A stretch of DNA of 64,000 nt, from positions 5,820,391-5,884,390 of the forward strand of contig NC_051118.1 in NCBI RefSeq assembly GCF_014839805.1, read 5' to 3'. Below, one piece after another: positions 24,390-33,215 of this stretch. The position numbers and the translations under genes were made by a program. The notes below the pieces were generated by a model that ran no database searches, was not told where the DNA came from, and was given only the letters and a program-made list of their open reading frames with translations. Numbering within the stretch: position 1 is the first letter of the stretch; each line of letters begins with the position of its first letter. Source of the DNA: Manduca sexta (Eukaryota > Arthropoda > Insecta > Lepidoptera > Sphingidae).

Positions 24390-24425
24390 AAGACGTCAAG
24401 ACGTCTTACGGAGCCAAGGCTCCGT
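24390..24425. repeat. two abutting 18-bp inverted repeats
   Basis: 24390-24407 is AAGACGTC-AA-GACGTCTT. It is followed with no gap by 24408-24425, ACGGAGCC-AA-GGCTCCGT. Each is a perfect 8-bp stem around AA. They lie in otherwise unique sequence. Function unknown; they could form paired cruciforms or RNA hairpins, or be dyad protein sites. Confidence 0.85.
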
Positions 24426-25529
24426 CCGCAGGCGTCACTTACCATCATAACACCAATCGAAGAAACTGCAATGTGCACACAGCCTTACAAGGATTCCTTC
24501 GCTCGTCCTATTGTGAAAGCGGGAGCGGTATAGAGATAAACAATACTGACATGTCTAATTCCGTGGCAATTTGACAGACATTAGCTCAGTTCGTCGACCT
24601 CATCTGATTGGCAGACGTGGCGACGACGTTTCTACCACGGTTAATTGGCCGTGTATTAAATTGATCAAATGGAATGCATTTGCAAACTTGTTTGGTTTGA
24701 TGTGAATTTATCGGGTTTTAAGACCGGTGTACATCGTACGTCTGACCTTGTTGATTAGTGTGGATTTGTGGAGCGAAGTTTTTCGCTTTCATTTTTTCGT
24801 GTGAAATCAGCGTGGCGCCTGGGGTAAATAGGCTCAATAAATAATTCGAATTAATAACTCGGATCGGCTTTAAATTTAAGTCATAATAATTATAATTACC
24901 TATCGTATCTTGGGATGGAATACATACAGCGGAAAGTCGATGCACCAGTTGCGTCTCTGCCTATTCCTTCTGGGAAACACCTAAATTTCTCCTAACCATA
25001 GTTTCCCTGAAGAAAGGGTGTTGATAGGCGTAACACAGTTTTAACCACAACAGCCATTATCATTCACGTTTGATTCTGTAGTTCTAAATATGGTTCACAA
25101 TAAAGATTTTATTTATTTATTATTAAAAGGCGTGAGTGTATTCCAAAACATGGGCCCTTGTTACTTTATTATATTAAGACATTATTTAACCCTATCGTGT
25201 TAAAATTATATTTTCTAAAGACCCTTAACGTTTTCCGGCATACATCGCGTAAATCCATACAGCTTAATTTACATAATTCATCCCTGTTTTACGTAAGCTT
25301 TGTAGCATATTTTAAAATAATATTCGCCCTTTTAAAGGGATTAGGCGTTCGTTGTACAGCCACGAAAATAACTTGAACGAATTTAAAGATTTGCAATATT
25401 ATCACGTATTTTATTATGGTAGTCTCTTCATGAATGTCTTCTGATTATGACAATGAAGGAATTTATTACTATAAGCCTTATTTCTCCAAATTTATATAAA
25501 TTTATTTCTGTACCGGATAAGAGTACATA
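24426..25529. other. unassigned, minor repeat remnants
   Basis: At 24942-24975 the words CCAGTTGCGTCTCTGCCTAT and TCCTTCTGGGAA resemble the 3' block of SINE family A in + orientation. The minus frame at 24718-24945 (75 codons) ends at this remnant and has no domain. Confidence 0.35.
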
Positions 25530-25645
25530 TATACATAGTATTACGCTTCTATCCCATAGAGGTAGGCAGTCTATGAATTGCCATTTGGCACAATTCTGGC
25601 ATACTTGTCTCACTTCTTCCGCCTTAATCAGTCTTTTCATGCATT
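25530..25645 (-). repeat. dispersed repeat fragment, family R
   Basis: Minus-strand GAAGAAGTGAGACAAGTATG, CCAGAATTGTGCCAAATGGC and ACTGCCTACCTCTATGGGAT resemble a common lepidopteran dispersed repeat that ends in a GGGGTAGGCAG-like block. Recognition is from memory; only one copy is in this window. Confidence 0.4.
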
Positions 25646-26401
25646 CTGCCGGTTAAAGATACTTTTGACTTGGTCTTTACTAAGAATGTCAGATATCTGA
25701 GATAAGATAAGATAGTAATGGATAACAGTAATGAGAATTTATTTGCGTGATGTCATAACGATTGACATCCCTATTTACTTTCCATTTCTGTTCATCACAT
25801 TTTATAATACATGTTAAGTTTGTTCTTTCATTATTTAAGATATGGTAAAACTTTTGTAGTTTAGTACGGTCAAGATAATATTTTTTTTTTTTTTTTATAT
25901 TTCGACTTTGTTAACCTATTTTTGTCGCTGACTGTACCTTTATCTCTGATAGCCGTTGAAACATTACGTTAAACTTGTAGTGATAAGGTAATCGTATTGC
26001 GTGTGAAAACTTAATTACAAGTAATGTTTGGACGTCAGCGATAATACGTGGCAGGTGGTTCGGGGAATTTTATAATGAACGAAGAAGCGGAATTGGAAGG
26101 GAAAGTTTATCTACAACGGGTTTGGACCGGTCTGGATTACAGTCCAGACCTTATCTTCTTAAGAAAAGGTTTGGACGGTTGATTATTTGTTTGGTTTTTC
26201 TTTCTTTTTTGAATCCAAACTTTTGTTTATTCATTGCTTTTAACAATTAATAAAATGATGAGTTAGAAAAATAATCTCACTTATCATACCTGGAAATGAT
26301 AACGACAAATCAAGAACGTACCTCATTTATGAATTCGACGTATAAAAACAGGTTTATTTCTCTACAGTGTCGAAAGGTGAAATTTTCCACAAGGGAACCC
26401 G
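25646..26401. other. unassigned sequence
   Basis: A T run occupies about 25880-25896. Around 26121-26155, GGACCGGTCTGGATTACAGT followed by CCAGACC makes a weak inverted repeat. No coding signal. Confidence 0.3.
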
Positions 26402-26435
26402 ACACAACATATAGGTACGTACCTATATGTTGTGT
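26402..26435. repeat. perfect 34-bp palindrome
   Basis: Each half is the exact reverse complement of the other, with no spacer: ACACAACATATAGGTAC then its complement, centred between 26418 and 26419. It lies 34 bp before the 5' end of a Helitron-like element. Function unknown. Confidence 0.9.
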
Positions 26436-26469
26436 ACTAATATGTGTATGAATGCGTTCTGCAAATCGT

Positions 26470-26723
26470 TCTAATATTATAAATGCGTAAGTTTGTGAGG
26501 ATAGATGCATGTATGTTAGTTCTTCTTTCACGAAAAAGCTACTGAACGGATTTGGGTGAAACTTTACAGTAATATTGATTGTACGTCAGAATAACACATA
26601 GGCTACAATTTATAATGATTATGTGTAATTTGGTCATAGTATAACGATACATATTAAGTAAGTCGGAAAAAAATGTATCCCGGAAAACTCCTTCATGCGG
26701 GCGAAGCCGCGAGCAAAAGCTAG
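26470..26723 (+). mobile_element. Helitron-like family F, full-length candidate
   Basis: It starts TCTAATATTATAAATGCGTA, carries the GCTACTGAACGGATTTGGGT core and CACATAGGCTAC. It ends with GCGGGCGAAGCCGCGAGCAA and CTAG before a T. The 3' hairpin (GCGG-GCGAAG-CCGC) is intact. The 5' neighbour is T, not the expected A. At 254 bp it has no Rep/helicase coding capacity. Confidence 0.75.
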
Positions 26724-27090
26724 TTCTACATAAAGAGAAGCCGGCAGGGACCGGGTTATATGGATCCATCGCCACTGTTGCTCTATCAGGGACCCCAATG
26801 TCAGTTATTTCAAAATTGACAACATTTCAAAACGTAAACGTGCCTAAGACGAAAATACCGTTTCTTAATTTTTCTACTCTGAGTTCGATTAATAATTTTT
26901 TATATTTTTTTAATACTTAATTTCGAAGACAAAAATTAAAAACCGAAAAATGCTTGATGACGTCACACATACGGTTGAATGAAATAGTTCCTTGCTCCAC
27001 CTTACTCTTTATTTTAAAAAGCTAAGATACCGTCTTTGGCAATGTCAAATGTCAATATTACAATAGATACGTCATAACTGTCACTTTCAA
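26724..27090. other. unassigned sequence
   Basis: TGACGTCA-like words (GATGACGTCAC at 26956; TACGTCATAAC at 27068) occur here, but without other promoter signals. No gene seen. Confidence 0.3.
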
Positions 27091-27107
27091 AGAGAGAGAG
27101 AGAGAGA
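27091..27107. repeat. (AG)8 microsatellite
   Basis: Eight perfect AG units at 27091-27106, followed by AAAC. Confidence 0.95.
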
Positions 27108-27648
27108 AACAAAAAAATCTGTCACTTCACTTCTTTTTTACTGCAAAGCAAAGGTCATTGCGTGTTGAGCCGTATATGTGACGTCATTTGGTGCTTACGT
27201 CGTTTTAGAATAAAACAAAATTCAAAGTGAAAATCATGAATGAAAATATCTGAGTTTTGAAAAAAAGAAAAAAATATAGGTTTCATAGTTTTAGGTCTAG
27301 TTTCATAAAATATAAAAATTTGAGTATGTTGAAAAAATTAAATGTCCATTACCGAGTAAGCGCACTCGTAATGACGTTACTCGGTTTTACTACCGGTTCG
27401 TAACTGCTTAGCAACTAGCGAACTTGTCCCGGTATCCCGGTAAATTCAGTTGCACCGGGAGATGCTCCGTTGAATGTTTTCGTCAAGTTTCTTTATTGAG
27501 TTTCATATTTTCGGTGCGCGGGACTTGGTTAGTTCTTAGTTTGTTAGGGAAGGTTGTGAACTAAATTATTGTGTTTGTATATGAAAACGGTATTTAGTCG
27601 TATACAGCGTAACTATAAGCCGCTGTGGGTTTTTTTATTATCATATCT
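27108..27648. other. unassigned, promoter-like words only
   Basis: A TCAGTT word, an insect initiator-like motif, sits at 27446-27451 in a GC-richer patch (27395-27540). No TATA box, downstream element or following coding exon supports a promoter. Weak at best. Confidence 0.25.
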
Positions 27649-27841
27649 AATTTAATATGACGAAATTTTAAAGGCCGAAATATCCATGATTATTAATTAT
27701 TTTTACGTTTTTCTTTCAACTGCGAGAACTAATCACTAACTAGACGTGAATTTAAATTCTTTACTTGCCAATACTTGTTTAGTTACCCAGATTAAAGGTG
27801 AAACAAAATGTATGAAAATGGACCTTGAGGTATCGCCTTAA
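27649..27841 (-). mobile_element. TTAA-flanked MITE family M, one end missing and a 19-bp inversion
   Basis: From 27668 to 27841 it is the reverse complement of the intact copy at 42673-42894. It ends with the terminal repeat GGACCTTGAGGTATCGCC and TTAA. The other terminal repeat is absent. The first 19 bp (27649-27667, AATTTAATATGACGAAATT) are inverted relative to the rest when compared with the intact copy. Confidence 0.8.
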
Positions 27842-27954
27842 GTAAACGTTTTCAACAATTTGCGGCATTCGTCGTGGGAGGCAACTTTTCTTAATTACTT
27901 CACCTACACATTAGCAGCTCCTAGATCGAAAATTTATTACACACATATACACTT

Positions 27955-28005
27955 ACATCTTATATCCCCGTAGGAGTAGGCAGAGGCGCAAGTGCACCCA
28001 CTTTT
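27955..28005 (-). mobile_element. SINE family A, 3' fragment
   Basis: TATATCCCCGTAGGAGTAGG, CAGAGGCGCAAG and GCACCCACTTTTCA match the 3' block of family A; the rest is missing. Confidence 0.55.
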
Positions 28006-28249
28006 CAATTAATCTGGCAAAAATCTACTTTCCTTGCTGATTAAGAGAATCGATACTAACTTACTTACGGCAAAATATTGTCTATTTAGTATGAAGGGCC
28101 ACGTGCCAAAATTCCGTTAGCGCTACACGCCAAACAAATTCAGCACTTGACCTCAAAGATAACTGTACCAATATCAGATGCCCCGATGTCCAAACCCTAA
28201 TTAATTACACCGTGGGTCATGCCAACTCGTTTGGCATTCATAACGCGGA
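28006..28249. other. unassigned, GC-richer
   Basis: No repeat words shared with the window. The patch from about 28095 on is less AT-rich than its surroundings and runs into the E-box hairpin at 28250. Confidence 0.3.
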
Positions 28250-28269
28250 CAGGTGGCGTGTGCCACCTG
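28250..28269. promoter_or_regulatory. E-box dyad: CAGGTGGC / GCCACCTG
   Basis: An 8-bp inverted repeat around GTGT holds two facing CAGGTG E-boxes, the class bound by Snail/Zeb-type zinc fingers and some bHLH factors. It sits in a GC-richer patch (28090-28340) that matches none of the repeat families here, about 4.3 kb upstream of the candidate exon. A regulatory role is inference. Confidence 0.4.
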
Positions 28270-28880
28270 CTTCCGTCGTACTTAGGATGCGCACGCGCAT
28301 TGGCCAGTTGTGGTTACGCCTCCGTGCAGTGTGAACGAACTTTTAGCGATTTGTAAACGTTTCGAATTGCATATCAATTACGTATGTTAAAATCTGTTTT
28401 TTTTTTTTTTATTGTATAGGCCGACTAGCAGGTGATTCCAGTTGGTTTGAAGTGTACAAAAAGGAAACGTGGATGCGTCAGGCTTAAAGGCTGCTGCCTT
28501 TGTTTCAAAAAATAATTAGTGATTAACTAGTAAAGACATTTATAATGGGCCCCTATCAAAACTAATTATGGTTAATTAGTTTATGAGACTTATTAGGAAT
28601 CATTTAGAACAAGCTACCGAGTAATTTTGGTGCCTCTTTAAAACGACCCAACTTTTAAAGTTTAAAATGAATACTCGTGACTCGTCTGTTTCATGCCTCG
28701 ATTGACATCTGGACTTAGATTCTTAAAGTTAAATATTCCATACATAAGTCGTTCAACTGAACAATTTGAAAGATTCTTGACTCGATTACAGGTAAATTTC
28801 TTGACCTCTCCAACATCATGGTACGCAAAAAAGACTCACCTCTTTAGAATAAATGGCATGAGCATACATACATGAAAATA
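28270..28880. other. unassigned sequence
   Basis: A T run at 28398-28411 is followed by words loosely like a dispersed repeat (GGCCGACTAGCAGGTGATTC). The 60-codon frame at 28693-28875 has no motif. Confidence 0.3.
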
Positions 28881-29053
28881 CAGTGAAAACCGATTATAGC
28901 TACGTCGAAGTGATCACCGAATCTGAACGCTATATCTGATAGTCGTTATAAACGATATGCTCTTTATATGCACTTATTTAAAGAGACCTTACTATATCAT
29001 CGTATTAATCGATACGTCGTTATAACCGGAGCCGTTATAACCGGTTTCTACTG
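28881..29053. mobile_element. TA-flanked MITE (Tc1/mariner or pogo-like), family N
   Basis: The ends CAGTGAAAACCGATTATAGC and GTTATAACCGGTTTCTACTG are inverted repeats with a few mismatches. TA lies on both sides (28879-28880, 29054-29055), as in Tc1/mariner insertions. Internal GTCGTTATAA words repeat. At 173 bp it has no transposase. An overlapping 87-codon minus frame (28992-29255) is not a gene. Confidence 0.7.
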
Positions 29054-29349
29054 TATGTCCGAAGTAAAATAATCCCAACATGACGGTTGCAATCACCCCT
29101 TTAAAACTACATTTATACAGAATGAAACCTTGAATGCGCGTATTATCTGCCACAGCAAGCACAATGCCACCGGATACTGGCCACGATAATGATAATATTT
29201 TTATGTCGGCCCCGTCCACTGTTATTGTATGCTGATTTGAAAAAACAAAACACAATTTGACGTGTGCTGTGTATACGTTTCGGAGCTAGTTTTGAACATG
29301 GGATTTTGTGCTATATTTTATTTGATTCAAGTATCACTCTGAGTTTTAT

Positions 29350-29562
29350 AATATCTGTATTATATACTGTCCCATTGCTGGGCAAAGGTCCCATACTATT
29401 GGGAGAAATTAGGCCTTAGTCCACTACACTGGCCTAGTGCGGATTGGTAGTTTTCACACACTCTTAAAATTCCTATAGAGAACTTCTATAGGAATATTTT
29501 CCTTCACCGTTAAAACAAACGAGCAGTAGTCCGTTCCAACCCAACTAGGCTATCGCCACTTT
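29350..29562 (-). mobile_element. SINE family C with internal deletion
   Basis: It runs from ATCTGTATTATATACTGTCC through the GGCCTAGTGCGGATTGGTAG block to the tRNA-head remnant CCAACCCAACTAGGCTATCG. The segment between the ATTTTCCTTCACCGTTAAAA block and the head is mostly deleted. Confidence 0.7.
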
Positions 29563-30228
29563 TTTTACTCTGAGGTTTACTTAAGTGAAATTTATTTACC
29601 AAATTTGTATCAGCTTGTAATATCGATGATCAAAGCCGGTGGTGCTTTTCTGCGTGGTTTAACCCGTGTTTTCCAGGAATGGCCTATAGTATTAATAAGT
29701 GATGCTTTTCATTGCGGTATCGCTCGAGTCTTTCAGGAATGTCAGTCTCAAAGAAAAAAGGTATTTCAAATAAAACTGACCTATATCACTTCTAACTATA
29801 AATTGCAATGCAAATTAATTCCGTTCGTTGTAAAGTTTCTGTGCGACAATTCAACCACTTATCGTAATTTTACTCAAACTTTGAACGGCAAATTAATTAA
29901 AATGTTCAGCTATCCGATTTCGTTTGGTAATTTGTTAATTGTACATATTTTAATGTAAAGGTGTAATAATAATATTTATTTTATCATTAATGTTATAAGT
30001 TTCACTTAAACAGTATTTTTTTCTGTTACCTTTTAGAAATAAATATGTGAACTTTAAATCCTTTTGTATTTGTTAACAAATATATCAAACAGTTTATTTC
30101 AAACCTGTTTTAAGCAATACCTAACATAAATTTTCAAATTTACTACCACTTAGTATATTAACATTTGGTACCAATACATTAGCTAACATATTTGGCACGG
30201 GCGCGACATATTTGGCATTGCAATTTAT
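29563..30228. other. unassigned AT-rich sequence
   Basis: A 117-codon + frame (29605-29958) is the longest here outside repeats. It has AT-rich codons and no domain I recognise. GTGTTTTCCAGGAATGG (29667) and GTCTTTCAGGAATGTC (29729) recur within it, a small internal duplication. Not accepted as a gene. Confidence 0.3.
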
Positions 30229-30290
30229 AGTAGTCCTGTATGTAGTGTCCTATAGCTGGGCACGCGTCTCCTTTACTACTGAGAGGGTTC
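30229..30290 (-). mobile_element. SINE family C, 3' fragment
   Basis: GTCCTGTATGTAGTGTCCTA, GCTGGGCACGCGTCTCC and CTACTGAGAGGG match the distal part of family C. Confidence 0.5.
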
Positions 30291-30392
30291 ACTGAAAGAT
30301 TTGTGGTGTAAATATAGTAAAATTTTATAGATTTGTTTTATTGTTAACGATTTTAACATAAAATATATGATGATTATGTATCTATAGGTATA

Positions 30393-30640
30393 TATAAAAA
30401 TAAATCTCCATTTCCCTTGGTCATCGGCTCACGCGTGAACGGATGGAACAAATTCATTAATTCTTATTTCGTTGTATTAATTATTGTTAGGAGAACGTTC
30501 CTATTAGATTATATATATATATTAGAAAACTAAATTTATTTAAATCAAACCATTAGAATTGGAATAAAAAAAACTTTACATTATTAATTTTATATAATAT
30601 CTGTCAGCTGTTTTATATAGCTGTCAGAATGTTTTTTCGA
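30393..30640 (+). mobile_element. Helitron-like family E, diverged
   Basis: It opens with AAATCTCCATTTCCCTTGGT and CACGCGTGAACGGATGG as in the copy at 37432. AGGAGAACGTTCCTATTAG and AATATCTGTCAGCTG-like pieces follow. The middle is rearranged and the CTAG end is not seen. Confidence 0.5.
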
Positions 30641-31074
30641 ATATTTGACGATCAGGTACCATTGAAATAAGGATATATTTTGTCGATGATATATGTGCCT
30701 TATGTCATAAGTTTTTTTAGCGATAGTCCGTCTGAGAAGTTATCCAAAAGTCATCATACATTAGTGTTCTACGTTTTGAATGCAATCATCGCGTTTGACA
30801 CAAAACGAGCAACTAGCTCGTCCCGAAAAAACACGACGTTATTACATCGTCATAACGTACGTAATACGGTTATACGAACGACCATCCGACCTAAAAATGG
30901 AACCTAAACGTTATAAAGTCCCCTAATTCGACGTAAAAGCCATGCCAAAAATGATTTTCGTGAAAGCCAACTCGCGATATCACGTGAAAATAAACGGCCG
31001 TATCGCAAATGCGAACGTCAATCGCGTGGAATAGACGCGCTTTGAAATCTGAAATGGGTTGGGGAGTACGGGGT
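30641..31074. other. unassigned sequence
   Basis: A CG-richer patch lies at 30780-31060 (GAACGACCATCCGACC, GCCGTATCGCAAATGCGAAC). A 75-codon frame at 30680-30907 has no motif. The patch is free of the window's repeats. Confidence 0.3.
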
Positions 31075-31308
31075 ACACTGGTGTTGCCAGCTGTGTTGTG
31101 TCAAATCACCAAATTTGTGGAATATTGTATAAAAAAATTAAGAAATTTAATGAAACTATTTATTGTACATCAAGTCGTATAGAGTTACACTAGTGTAGCC
31201 AGTTGTGCTGCGTAAAAATATCAAATTTGTTGAATATTGAATAAATAAAATAAGAAATTTAAATATTTATTTATGTATACTCTTTATTGTACATCAAGTC
31301 GTATAGAA
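31075..31308. repeat. tandem duplication, 112-bp offset
   Basis: Unit 1 (31075-31186) and unit 2 (31187-31308) share ACACT.GTGT.GCCAG.TGTG, AAATTTGT.GAATATTG, TAAGAAATTTAA and ATTGTACATCAAGTCGTATA. Unit 2 has about 10 extra bases of ATTTAT sequence. A single local duplication explains it. Confidence 0.8.
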
Positions 31309-32460
31309 AAGAAAATATACAGTAGAGATTAGGATCAAACAGGAAGTACAATGGTCGGTCATAAAATGGCGGTAATAAAAACGTATTCATTGGAAAAATT
31401 GCGAAAATAATCGTCTTAATATCAATAAAATCTTTTAAAAGAAATTTTATTAAAGCAACATTAGTTGTCACAATCCATTAGAAACTAGTCTTTTATTATA
31501 TATACTGACCTATTATTACTGATATAATTATTATACAAAACATGCTAACCGCATGACTGTAAGCTTAAGACCGCGCTGCGTCATATAAATGCTTTTATAC
31601 ATGTTATTTCAAGTTTCCTTGCACAATTATTTCAAAGTGCCTAAGGTTATTTACCCATACAATCTGAAAAGATTAGTATTGGGATTCCGTCATAACATTG
31701 AATATAATTATTCAAACGTTATTAAATACTATCAAAAGAACACCGGGAAATTACATTATATTTATAATGATAATATTAAATTATAAATTTCACGGTCAAA
31801 AAACAGCAAAATATTAGTAAATTTTTTGCGTGATTTATTCTCCTCTGGCAATACAGCTGTATCCCCCTAATGATGAGGGTCGGGGGCAGTGTTTTAATAG
31901 TTGAGGGCGAGCACCTCATGTCTTTTGTTAACCGACCATCGGATCCGAGATACCGAGTTGTGGAAATACGTGCCGTTCGTAATATAAGCGGTGTTCAATG
32001 TTTACATTCGTGAATGTGAAATTCAAAAATGGAACGTATTTTTAAACGTAATTTTTCGCTGGTTTAAAAGGCAAAGGTATCGAATTCGGGCAACCTTGTC
32101 GCGTAATGTTTTTTTTTTTAATTCTTGAATGTTTAAAATAACTTTGCAACACCACAACAAATAAATGAGCGCAATCCATTACATTCCCTATATGAATGCT
32201 AACAGTGTTTTACAGGCGCCGTATGAATATCATCCGAACTGTACTGTGATCGCCTTGTAGGCGTTAAATAACTTAGTGTTAGAAGAAAAAGTGCTTCTTT
32301 ACCAAATAAACTTAACGAAAGCCTTAATTAGGAACGAACAACTATAAGGACCAAATCAAGTAGAATTTTGTATCCATTTAAAATATAAGTCGGAACGCCT
32401 TAAATGTTTTTTACCCATACGTAGTGTAAGTGTAAAGGTACTTTGCTATAGGGTTTGTAT
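31309..32460. other. sequence upstream of the candidate exon
   Basis: It is mostly AT-rich with no repeat family recognised. A GC-richer patch at 31840-31960 has TATCCCCCTAATGATGAGGG. Promoter elements of the exon at 32562 could lie in the last few hundred bases, but I see no clear TATA box or initiator. Confidence 0.3.
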
Positions 32461-32473
32461 GTTTTTTACGTGA

Positions 32474-32535
32474 ATGATAGAATGGTAAACGCGGTGGTGT
32501 ACAAGTGGTGGTCACGTGACAACGTTAGGTGGTGA
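32474..32535 (+). promoter_or_regulatory. two overlapping short upstream ORFs in the putative 5' leader
   Basis: ATG at 32474 opens a 4-codon frame that stops at 32486-32488. ATG at 32482 opens a 17-codon frame that stops TGA at 32533-32535, 26 bp before the main ATG. If transcription starts upstream of 32474, both would be read first and could limit translation of the main frame. The transcription start is unknown, so this is conditional. Confidence 0.4.
32511..32520. promoter_or_regulatory. GTCACGTGAC E-box palindrome (CLEAR/USF-type)
   Basis: A perfect 10-bp palindrome containing CACGTG lies 42 bp before the candidate start codon. GTCACGTGAC is the CLEAR-box form bound by Mitf/TFE bHLH-zip factors, and also by USF; this is family knowledge. 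In this insect the binding factor is inferred. It overlaps the second upstream ORF. Confidence 0.5.
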
Positions 32536-32561
32536 GTGTTTGACGGTGATAAGTGGTGAAA

Positions 32562-32629
32562 ATGGAGAGGTGCGACGGCTTCTTGGTGTACCGCAAGCCG
32601 GTCTACAGGGTGTTCCAGTATTTGGAAAC
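32562..32629 (+). CDS. first coding exon of an unidentified gene (22 codons plus 2 bases)
   Basis: The frame starts MERCDGFLVY and continues with basic and aromatic residues to GAA at 32625-32627, leaving AC to complete the next codon after splicing (phase 2). Several signs support a real exon. The start lies in AAAATGG, a strong insect context. An in-frame TAA at 32550-32552 fixes the start. Twenty of the 22 codons end in G or C although the surroundings are AT-rich. AC|GTGAGT at 32630 is a consensus donor, and without splicing the frame would stop at 32631. I do not recognise the protein, and no later exon is certain in the window. The downstream intron would then exceed 31 kb, typical of genes with alternative first exons. 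No signal peptide or membrane segment is visible in these residues. It could also be an alternative promoter of a larger gene. No paralogue of this stretch occurs in the window, which argues against a repeat. Confidence 0.6.
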
Positions 32630-32635
32630 GTGAGT
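32630..32635 (+). other. 5' splice donor of the candidate exon
   Basis: AC|GTGAGTAC gives a consensus donor core, GTGAGT. A second GTGAGT at 32533-32538, in the leader, could serve as an alternative donor and would skip the main start codon. Confidence 0.55.
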
Positions 32636-32987
32636 ACATCTTTGTTTTATACAGTTTATAACATCAACTTCTTTAGCACAGCGGACACTTAGGGCTGTAT
32701 TAAAAAGCCAATCTCACCTTTGAGTAGCATCTTAAGTAGCTGTTTAATATGTTGATATACGAGATTTGAGCTGCCATTTAAGTACTAGTCAGCTGAGTTG
32801 GCGCGGTTTGATAAATAAAACTCGGCTGTCAAAATTCGATGCGGTCATCTTGGGTAGCTTCGAGGTGTAATAATGTTAACAATAATAGGTACACACATAA
32901 CTTGAACTTGAGTTCTTGTCACTAGAATAAAACCTGTTTTCAAGTCATACTGATTTATTTCATGCTGTTAATTTTATTAATACATTA

Positions 32988-33215
32988 TTTTATATCCGCC
33001 CAGATAGTGACAACCGTACACAAGATGTTAAAACCCGCCATAGTGGCCCGCGTTAGTGTGCCGCGTTCCGGGACCAGCCTGTATATATCCGGTTCTAACA
33101 AGCCGGCATAATTGTGTCGACTGTCGAGGGGTAATCATCTCTCGTCAGTCGACATTCTATTGGAGCCCACTCCACTCACCATCAGGTGCACTGTGGTCAC
33201 TTTTCCGTGCACTGA
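32988..33215 (+). repeat. family B repeat, near full length
   Basis: It runs from TTTTATATCCGCCCAGATAG through ACAAGATGTTAAAACCCGCC, GCCGCGTTCCGGGACCAGCC and GTGTCGACTGTCGAGGGGTA to GGTCACTTTTCCGTGCACTG. This is the best uninterrupted copy here. A 60-codon frame at 33112-33294 inside it is not a gene. Confidence 0.8.

Noticed and set aside
27440..27480. Promoter around a TCAGTT initiator-like word
   Set aside because: No TATA or downstream element and no exon follows; single 6-mers are expected by chance.
29605..29958. 117-codon frame
   Set aside because: AT-rich codons, no recognisable domain, internal small duplication; random expectation in this composition.
30510..30526. (AT)n run as possible origin or hairpin
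   Set aside because: A short AT microsatellite inside a diverged Helitron-like copy; nothing distinguishes it.
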